NCBI GenBank assembly: GCA_029858035.1
Contig: JAOUFU010000003.1
Span: 1-36,838, forward strand
Length of the DNA stretch: 36,838 nucleotides
DNA from: Phycisphaerae bacterium
Lineage (GTDB): Bacteria; Planctomycetota; Phycisphaerae; Sedimentisphaerales; Anaerobacaceae
Direction: 5' to 3'
Position numbers and translations under genes: made by a program. Of the stretch, positions 30,801-36,838 are shown piece after piece (positions within the stretch are counted from its first letter, which is position 1; the number at the start of each line of letters is the position of its first letter). Under the pieces are notes generated by a model that saw only the letters and a list, made by a program, of their open reading frames with translations, was not told the origin of the DNA and made no database searches.

Positions 30801-33800
30801 TCAAAACCGATGTGCAGGTTGAGAGTGATACAACAGAGGCAGTGCCTGTTTTGGTGGAGGCGATTGAAACTGCAAGAGCAGGAATTTCTTTGCCTATTAG
30901 AACAGTATTCTCCGGTAAAACCGATAAGGGAGGTTCTTTTGAATGGGAAACTTCTATTGACCCGAGAGTTCGTTTTCGCCATGGCTGGTACACGGTTGAG
31001 GACGGCGCGGTTAGAGAGCATGTTGGTGGCGGCAGTCAAATTCCTGAAGAAAGCAAGCTAAATCTTAAGCTGGATGTTGAAGTAAAAGATAATATGCTTA
31101 ATCTTAAAGTACAGCGCGTACATGATTCAGCGGACGGCAGCCGTACAGAGGCGGTGGCCGGTAAAACAGCAGTACCGGCCGGAGCTCATCTCAAACATGT
31201 CAGCACAGTTGATTCTGCCGTTCTTACGAATAAGCACCTAAATCTTTGGCAGGGAGACTTTATAAGTGACGGCAAAGTAGTGAAGTCTGTAATTTACGCT
31301 GCATATCTTACTACTCCGGATGACCAGGAGACCGGATTCAAGCCTCCGGAATTACAAAAAGGCGAAATTGTAACAACAAAGGTTGGGCCCGATACGTGGC
31401 CTGGGATTGAAAGCAGCGTATCGCCAAAGCTGGTGATATTACTCGATGCGATTAACAGTTGTGCTGCCGAAACAGATTTAAACATAGATTCAATCTCCAT
31501 TACAGACAGGAACATTAGCATAAAAGGAGATGCTTCAAGCAGGGCAAATTCGCGAAAATTCCTGGATGCAGTAAAAGATAATGGACTAAAAGTTTCATCT
31601 GTGCGTCTTAATGCAGCGGGTAGTCGCGATAAATTTATTATAATTGTTGAACCGAAGAAAGACTGGCAGCAGTGGTTCCAGCAGCGTAAGACCGATGTTC
31701 AGCTTGGCCTTGAAGAGACCATATCACCAAAACTGGTGATGTTGCTCGCAGCGATTAAAAGCGTTGCCGCCGAGGCAGAGTTGAACATTGATTCAATCTC
31801 CATTAAGGATAACAAAATTGAAATAAAGGGAGATACCGCCGGCAGGACAAATACGCTGAAATTCTTGGATGCAGTCAAAGACAATGGACTGGAGGTTTTA
31901 CGACTAAGTGACATTGCAAGGGACAATCGCAATAAATTCAGTTTGGTTGTTGAGCCGAAGAAAGACTGGCGGCAATGGTGGCAGCAGCACAAAACCGATA
32001 TAGAGGCTGATTTTCAGGGTGGCTGGGGTGAAGCGGTTGATGGGATAATCTGTGCGGTAAAGCCAGTTAAAGAAAGTTTTTTTGCAGGTGAGATTTTTGA
32101 ATTTGATATTACCTACAAAAACGTTTCAGACCACCCCATAACAGTTTGTAAATACCCTGATTATTTTTATGTCTGGACACGTCTGGAAATTTTAGCGTCC
32201 AAAGGAAACACAATCTTGAGCGGAAGGCATGCAAACGGAATTTATCTTTCGCTCAAAGCTTCTGACTTTGCAACCCTTCAGCCGGGGCAGACGGCTTCTG
32301 TACGACAGAAAATCGAAGGTTACAAACTTGACCTTCTGGGCTTGCCGATACCCGGTAAATATGCGGCAAAGGTATCGATCAATGAGATAAATAGAATGCA
32401 TGAGCATATCCCCAAATTTGACGAATTTTGCAGAAAAAATAACATCAAACCATGGACAGGCAGTATTAAAAGTGGCCCAGCAGCATTTATGGTCATACCA
32501 ATGCCGGAAATTCAATGGGGCGAGGAGGCTGAAGGGCTCCATGTAGGAACTGGGGAGCCAGAAGTGAAAGATGGGTCTATTAAAGTACCGGCATTTTTAA
32601 GTAATAAGCGGTCGGATGATAAAAAATATTTCGATGGTGCCGATTATCAAATTATATTAAATAACAAGTTGTATCTTAGTTATCAATGGCCTGCATTGAA
32701 CAGTAGACAAGTGACAGTTTACCCTGAGCAAGTGCGAGGTCCTTTTTGGATAGATTTGAGTGATTATGTAAATGAATCCGATCGTGACCAATCTTATCAA
32801 GCGGATCGACCTTTGAAACAATTGCCGAAAGGTAAGTATAATCTCCGAGTAATTTATGTAGGTAGAAACGGGAAACCTCGAATTTCTTCACCGGAAATAA
32901 ACGTTACAATACCAGATGATTCAAGTTGGGGCGAGGCGGTTGAGGGTGTGCAGGTTCGCTTGCGGCCGGTGAAAGATACGTGGGAGGCAGAGGAAAAACC
33001 CGTATTCAAAGCCGATATTCGCAACCGCGGTGGGCTTGAGTTGTCTGTCTCTACTGCCGATGAGAAATGTCAACTGGAGGTTGATGGACTGTGGTACGGT
33101 TGGTCCGGCCCATGGGGTATACCAAACATTGAGAGGTCGTTACTTGGGCCAGGTAGTCAAATCAACGACATCAGTATTTCTTTGGCTAAGAAATGGGTAG
33201 GCCCAAGAAAGGCGCTTACTCTTACTGCCGGCATGCATACTGTGCGCGTTGCCTTCATCTTACAACGCCCTGAGCGGAAAAACCAGGATCTTGTACGTGC
33301 GATAAGCAATCCGATTGAGATTAAAATCCTGCCGGCGAAAACCGATGTGGTGGTTGAGGGTGATGTAAAAGTAAAAAAGGAAGGTTTGGTTTGGGGTAAA
33401 CAGGTTAATGGTCTGCGGGCGGCGCTGGAGTTTGTACCGGAGAAGGAAGCTTATTCAATTGGTGAACAGATAGGCGTTCGTTTACATGTACATAATACAA
33501 CCGGCAAACCGATACAGTTTATCAGTGAGACCTGGCGTCAGGACGACAGGGCAACCGTAGAGGACGAGGAAGGCAACCTGCAACCAGTGGGCCACACCTG
33601 GTATTCCGGCAGGCCTCGTGTTGAGCGTTACTACTTGAAGCCTGGTGAGCAGGTCGTACTGGAAAGCTCGGCCTTCGGCCTCGCGGCCGATTATAAGCAG
33701 GCTGAAAGCCTCGGCCATCCTGTTGGCTGTAAGCTCGTCTGTAAGCAGGGCATCTATTCTGTTAGTTTTTCAGTGAGGCTCCCAGGTATACGGTCTTCGT

Positions 33801-36800
33801 CTCTTCCACCGCAGGAGGACGACTGGGAGGGAGTGCTGCAGACCGAAAAGCACAGGTTGGTCGTCACCGCTGCTTCCAGGCCGGACCAGATGAGCGCTGT
33901 GCCGGTTGGGAATGAACAGTCTGTAGTTGGAGAATGGGAGGATGTTGGCAATCCTATACCGGCTGATTTCAACGATACTATCGCATTAACAGAACAAATA
34001 AAATTGGGCTCAATAGGACGGGATGTAGAAGGAAAATCATTCATTACATTTGTTTGGGACAAGGAAAAAGATAGGAACCGTCAATATCGATTTGTACTTA
34101 TCAATAAAAACGACGCTATTCTTGAGCCTGACAGCCACCTGGTTTTGGACGAGAACGGAAGACTGGAGGAAAAATTTACCTTCGATGAAACGTATGTCCC
34201 TTGGCGATTAAAGGAATTTAAGTTTCAAAGCAGACCCTTACCTCTTGCAGGGCCTCAGAGTATTTCATCGCAATTGCAAAAGGATACTTCCACAGCTTTT
34301 GAAGGTAAAACAATTTCGCCGTCCGAGCTGGCTCCGCCCGGCCGGTATGCGATAGAGCTTGACGGCGTCGATGACTATCTGTTCGTACCTGACAGCCCCA
34401 CTTTGCGGTTAGAGCCGCCTTTTACCGTTGAGATGTGGATAAAGCCAAAGCTTCCTGAGCAGAAGCCTGATCGCTTACAGCAATGGGGCGTGATTGCCCA
34501 GGGCGGCTATATTGGCACTGGTAGAGTAAAGCCGAGAGGTTTCGGGATAGAACTTATACGCTTTGAAAAGGAGCCGGCAAAGTTTAACATTAGTTACAGT
34601 GAAGCGAATGACAGAGGTATAAACGGATCAGAATACGGCCGCTATAGTTTTGATGAGTGGATACATATTTCTCACGTTTTTGAAGGCGGAAATTACAAGC
34701 CCGGTCCCGGCCATCCTCTGGTAGTCGGCAAATTTCTGATTCCCGTACCAGAGCCGTTCATGGGCCAAATAGGAGAGGTTCGCATCTGGAATACTGCTCG
34801 AACGCGCGAAGAAATCCGCCGGTACAAAGATGTCGCTCTTACGGGAAAGGAACCCGGCCTGGCTGCATGCTGGACCTTCGAACAGGCCGAAGGCCAGTTC
34901 GCATACGACATTAGTGGTAATAATAATCACGGCCGTCTGGGCAAGGTCATAGAGGCCGATGATGCCGACCCCAAATGGGTCGACCTCGAGGCGGCCGCGC
35001 ATCAGCCCGGCCGGATAGCTGATGTGTCGGTTGTAGGTGAAGGAACTGAGGCTGTCTCAGGAGAAAGCCAGGTTAAGCCGGCGGCCAATGAGGAGGGTCC
35101 GAGAATTACATTTGAAAACCTGGTTTGTGATTTAGGCCGGATTGCTTCGGGGACTAAACATGTTTGTGAGTTCAAATATACAAACACTGGAAACGAAGTT
35201 TTGAAAATTACGAGAGTCGGTGCTGCTTGTGCCTGCACGGTACCGCAAAAGACAAGGGAGTGTGCACCCGGCGAGAGCGGGACGTTGAAAGTAACATATC
35301 AATCAGGTACAAATGCAGGGAAGGTTAAGAAATATGTATATGTACACAGCAATGATAAGGTGAATCCAAGGGTTAAGCTGACTATAAAGGCTGAGATTGT
35401 AATTAAAGTTGCCCATGAGCCGAAGAGATTAAACCTTGTGCTTGATAAGGAAAATGCAGGCTGTCCCGCCATTACGCTTACCAGTCTTGACGATCAGCCA
35501 TTTTCCATTACGGGCTTTAAATCGACCGGTGATTCACTAACGGCTGATTTTGACTCTTCGCTGAAAAGGACGAGCTTTGTTATCCGGCCGATGGTCGATA
35601 TGGAAAAACTTCGAAAAGGTATGAGGGGCCAGATCAATATCAACCTTACTCATCCGGATTGCAAAAAGCTCATGATTGTCTTTGAAACACTACCGGAGTT
35701 TAAAACCGACCCGCGGGTAATCTACGTCCGTGAAGCTGAACCACAAAAGCCGGTAACGAGGAGAGTCCGGATACTCAGCAACTATAATGAGGATTTTGAG
35801 ATTGAATCGACATCGTCGAGGAACGGCACTATAAAAGTTTTGGCTCAGGAGAAGGTTCGCGACGGTTATCAGTTCGAGCTTCGAATAACACCGCCGGAAC
35901 AGGAGTCCAAAAGAAGGGTCTTCACGGATGTGTTTACCGTGATGCTAAAAGGCGCCCAACAACTTCAAATTACCTGTTACGGAATCTATGCAAAGAAACC
36001 GGCAGAAACAACAGAAAAATCAACTTCCAAAACCAACATGCAGACCGAAGTTGAGCAAAGCAGCTCTGAGTCCGGAGGCGATGGGATTGTTGTCGTTAGC
36101 AAGGGTAAGAGCACGATGTACAGCTCGATTAAAGAGGCGGTTGACGCTGCGCCCGCCGGTTCGGTTATACGCGTCGATGCTGGTGTTTACGGGGAAAGGC
36201 CGGAGTTAGAAGTTGAGCAAAGCATTGAAGCTTCCGAGGCCACAAACGCCGCGTTGACTGTGCCGGAGGCGGCCAAAACACGGGGAGGAATTTCGGGTGT
36301 TGTAGTCAGTTCTGTTACGGGTGAGCCGATTGCCGGGGCCTATGTGGGCGTGGGTGACTTCGGCGATTCCGGCGGCTCGAACTATTCAAGACACCGCTCG
36401 GAGGGCTTTCACGACAAGACCAAAACGGACGAAAAAGGCCGGTTCGAGCTTAATGGATTGGTCTTTATAGATAAACACCGTGATCTCGAATATCATCCAC
36501 TTGTTGTAACCCATCCGGATTTTGTCCGTCACGATGAAAAAATCAAACTGCTAAGCGGTGAGCCTGCACCTGATGTCAAGGTTAGTTTAAGACCAGCGGC
36601 AAAAATAGGTGTCACAATTGTGGATGCCGAGGGTAATCCTCTCGAAGGACAATGGTTGCTGCGTCTGGAAGCTTTGGATGGACGCCGTTTCATCCCACCG
36701 GGCAGCGACCCGCACCTGTCCTCTTTCGCCTCAAACGTCTGGGCCCACTGGCCCGACATGCGAGCCAATTTGGGCGTCTCAAGTGGATTTACATTTACCG

Positions 36801-36838
36801 AACTGGATTCCGGCCGGTATTCAATCGAAGCTATAAGG
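27827..36838 (+). CDS. Giant BlaR1-type M56 metalloprotease receptor with many extracytoplasmic modules; no stop in window
   Basis: From the ATG at 27827 (GCGGAGGACG upstream) I read 3004 codons to base 36838 without a stop. BlaR1-type receptors are typically about 600 residues. Parts: membrane helices near 18-40, 46-66, 146-170 and 353-375; a zinc protease site HELAH (246-250) with Glu287 in REQAVDEAVL; a beta-rich region (376-1190) including VELMGVCELPS; two PilN-like repeats (from about 1199 and 1300); four WG-x-x-x-x-G modules (Trp1400, 1564, 1701, 1856); a LamG-like domain (about 2174-2380); DUF1573 (about 2425-2524) with ACACTVP; a short stretch like the start of a pectate-lyase helix (about 2754-2790); and a carboxypeptidase-regulatory-like domain from about 2819. 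Presumed role: sense an outside signal and cut the neighbouring BlaI. No beta-lactamase is nearby. Confidence 0.88.
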   Translation, partial: MNTIVEYINSAGFSFIEFAVPMLVQSGILIVILLLADLLLRKKVKAVFRYWIWMLVLVKLVLPTSLSSPLSLGYLFGEKLTYQDLAETTSALELAEPAPAENLPGINPLYIQPNPYVPPKVPVASVVEPEIAEPVSPPAEPVTPLAWQGVVFLVWLAVVITMGLLLLQRALFVRGLVAQAKKASRLMNDELAYCCATMRIKYRVGLKVSPNATTPSVCGLIRPVILVPWNLASTLGASRLRTVLMHELAHIKRADLWVNLAQTALQIIYFYNPLLWLANCVIRRIREQAVDEAVLVAMGEGAQQYPQTLVDVAKMAFKRPALSLRLIGVVESESALAGRIKHILGRPIPKTAKLGIVGVLAVVIAGAILLPMARAKNEGGFSDKDLLIKFAEIPEGSAKKVSVDDTTIWSKSYEVEFAPGQDLLVVVEMYQAGQPMRIPGRCIFEGSQKPEKFTITFDRAYQDAAKRSVTHNIQFKLGDQVFKIPVHTPRYLSTQWWDWYRGEGLRKPEMRYTKTRYAGIETLFYYGAANLSRESEYKAKFWIPGRDVTPVMNQYGIALKMIPLGSLKYLYVEPIGGYQGLDGKIISRSLTLERADLIADEYKQMIIDSVEKQWTAEKQTEPEVSVGDASLDHFVGRYALAGHPDTAVFEIKKEGDVFIFSGLDVPKFEMDIFLRGLEGRRFEMEKGRDNLKFGDNPRERYRVRYNAAEDRYILDSLGMRGEVQDSMISPLTDLVKISAEKPDGTFAATLPNGVTVELMGVCELPSEGKQWWAADGSLLEDIFWEGSTANRESSVDARQVVFRIRSDESDPALAPTISFQPKRRLQPPGSWSGAFFVKKDNQTLEEFRGCSFSLHDDHPTIDISADIGYGPWKRQATKRTNSYGNIVSTFTGIGTLILNDPTEKNGKTTISATLLSRVKAWRFVAVDKQGNIHNSGSASSIGLDEDTENKTPEHQICTGKFALPLSQIDKFQFQTRQVETITFKNVSLEPNFKTDVQVESDTTEAVPVLVEAIETARAGISLPIRTVFSGKTDKGGSFEWETSIDPRVRFRHGWYTVEDGAVREHVGGGSQIPEESKLNLKLDVEVKDNMLNLKVQRVHDSADGSRTEAVAGKTAVPAGAHLKHVSTVDSAVLTNKHLNLWQGDFISDGKVVKSVIYAAYLTTPDDQETGFKPPELQKGEIVTTKVGPDTWPGIESSVSPKLVILLDAINSCAAETDLNIDSISITDRNISIKGDASSRANSRKFLDAVKDNGLKVSSVRLNAAGSRDKFIIIVEPKKDWQQWFQQRKTDVQLGLEETISPKLVMLLAAIKSVAAEAELNIDSISIKDNKIEIKGDTAGRTNTLKFLDAVKDNGLEVLRLSDIARDNRNKFSLVVEPKKDWRQWWQQHKTDIEADFQGGWGEAVDGIICAVKPVKESFFAGEIFEFDITYKNVSDHPITVCKYPDYFYVWTRLEILASKGNTILSGRHANGIYLSLKASDFATLQPGQTASVRQKIEGYKLDLLGLPIPGKYAAKVSINEINRMHEHIPKFDEFCRKNNIKPWTGSIKSGPAAFMVIPMPEIQWGEEAEGLHVGTGEPEVKDGSIKVPAFLSNKRSDDKKYFDGADYQIILNNKLYLSYQWPALNSRQVTVYPEQVRGPFWIDLSDYVNESDRDQSYQADRPLKQLPKGKYNLRVIYVGRNGKPRISSPEINVTIPDDSSWGEAVEGVQVRLRPVKDTWEAEEKPVFKADIRNRGGLELSVSTADEKCQLEVDGLWYGWSGPWGIPNIERSLLGPGSQINDISISLAKKWVGPRKALTLTAGMHTVRVAFILQRPERKNQDLVRAISNPIEIKILPAKTDVVVEGDVKVKKEGLVWGKQVNGLRAALEFVPEKEAYSIGEQIGVRLHVHNTTGKPIQFISETWRQDDRATVEDEEGNLQPVGHTWYSGRPRVERYYLKPGEQVVLESSAFGLAADYKQAESLGHPVGCKLVCKQGIYSVSFSVRLPGIRSSSLPPQEDDWEGVLQTEKHRLVVTAASRPDQMSAVPVGNEQSVVGEWEDVGNPIPADFNDTIALTEQIKLGSIGRDVEGKSFITFVWDKEKDRNRQYRFVLINKNDAILEPDSHLVLDENGRLEEKFTFDETYVPWRLKEFKFQSRPLPLAGPQSISSQLQKDTSTAFEGKTISPSELAPPGRYAIELDGVDDYLFVPDSPTLRLEPPFTVEMWIKPKLPEQKPDRLQQWGVIAQGGYIGTGRVKPRGFGIELIRFEKEPAKFNISYSEANDRGINGSEYGRYSFDEWIHISHVFEGGNYKPGPGHPLVVGKFLIPVPEPFMGQIGEVRIWNTARTREEIRRYKDVALTGKEPGLAACWTFEQAEGQFAYDISGNNNHGRLGKVIEADDADPKWVDLEAAAHQPGRIADVSVVGEGTEAVSGESQVKPAANEEGPRITFENLVCDLGRIASGTKHVCEFKYTNTGNEVLKITRVGAACACTVPQKTRECAPGESGTLKVTYQSGTNAGKVKKYVYVHSNDKVNPRVKLTIKAEIVIKVAHEPKRLNLVLDKENAGCPAITLTSLDDQPFSITGFKSTGDSLTADFDSSLKRTSFVIRPMVDMEKLRKGMRGQININLTHPDCKKLMIVFETLPEFKTDPRVIYVREAEPQKPVTRRVRILSNYNEDFEIESTSSRNGTIKVLAQEKVRDGYQFELRITPPEQESKRRVFTDVFTVMLKGAQQLQITCYGIYAKKPAETTEKSTSKTNMQTEVEQSSSESGGDGIVVVSKGKSTMYSSIKEAVDAAPAGSVIRVDAGVYGERPELEVEQSIEASEATNAALTVPEAAKTRGGISGVVVSSVTGEPIAGAYVGVGDFGDSGGSNYSRHRSEGFHDKTKTDEKGRFELNGLVFIDKHRDLEYHPLVVTHPDFVRHDEKIKLLSGEPAPDVKVSLRPAAKIGVTIVDAEGNPLEGQWLLRLEALDGRRFIPPGSDPHLSSFASNVWAHWPDMRANLGVSSGFTFTELDSGRYSIEAIR

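Noticed and set aside
27371-36838. BlaI/BlaR1 pair as a beta-lactam resistance locus
   Set aside because: No beta-lactamase or penicillin-binding protein gene is in the window, and the sensor part does not look like a penicillin-binding domain.

Overview
The window reads as chromosomal DNA of a planctomycete, most likely class Phycisphaerae (Sedimentisphaerales-like). This is inferred from gene content, not from a marker gene. The indicators are Tat-exported Gfo/Idh/MocA and TIM-barrel sugar enzymes, a tandem DUF1080 protein, PQQ-type propellers, a planctomycete-style EF-hand/dockerin-like tag on a secreted glucanase, an ECF sigma factor with DUF6768-like membrane proteins, and a giant BlaR1-type protein.

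Layout. 1-1940 (minus): a short membrane stub resembling the start of DUF4230 proteins, a three-helix membrane protein with a GrpE-like tail, and an Hsp70-family ATPase that leaves the window. 2202-2411: two tRNAs (CAU and Glu-CUC) and a hairpin. 2549-4385: two secreted or lipoprotein genes. 4390-5767: a broken 5' copy of tadA, a HepT/MntA toxin-antitoxin pair on the opposite strand, then an intact tadA. 5771-9324 (minus): an ICMT-like methyltransferase, an ArsA-type ATPase with a small coupled partner, and an ECF sigma factor followed by two paralogous DUF6768-like membrane proteins. 9486-9573: tRNA-Ser(GGA).

9678-26458 is a carbohydrate island: a Gfo/Idh/MocA oxidoreductase, a GH20-like lipoprotein, a Tat-exported aldo/keto-reductase-like protein, a GH144/glycoamylase-type glucanase, a DUF1080 tandem protein, two Tat-exported xylose-isomerase-like TIM barrels, a DUF2207 membrane protein, a PQQ propeller, a GH39-like hydrolase and a ThuA-like lipoprotein. 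The set fits extracytoplasmic glycan breakdown, plausibly including oxidation to 3-keto sugars followed by hydrolysis or elimination. Within it, 20440-21485 is a graveyard of at least four gene remnants, one related to the hydrazine synthase alpha-subunit fold family.

26548-36838: a membrane-anchored unknown, then a BlaI-type repressor behind a promoter carrying two abutting palindromes, then one uninterrupted reading frame of at least 3004 codons. That frame begins as a BlaR1/M56 metalloprotease and continues through PilN-like, beta-sandwich, LamG, DUF1573 and carboxypeptidase-regulatory-like modules to the window edge without a stop. It is probably a signal-sensing protease that relieves BlaI repression.

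The items most worth a second look are the tadA/HepT-MntA arrangement, the giant BlaR1-like receptor with its operator, and the remnant cluster. No CRISPR array, integrase or complete insertion sequence was seen.
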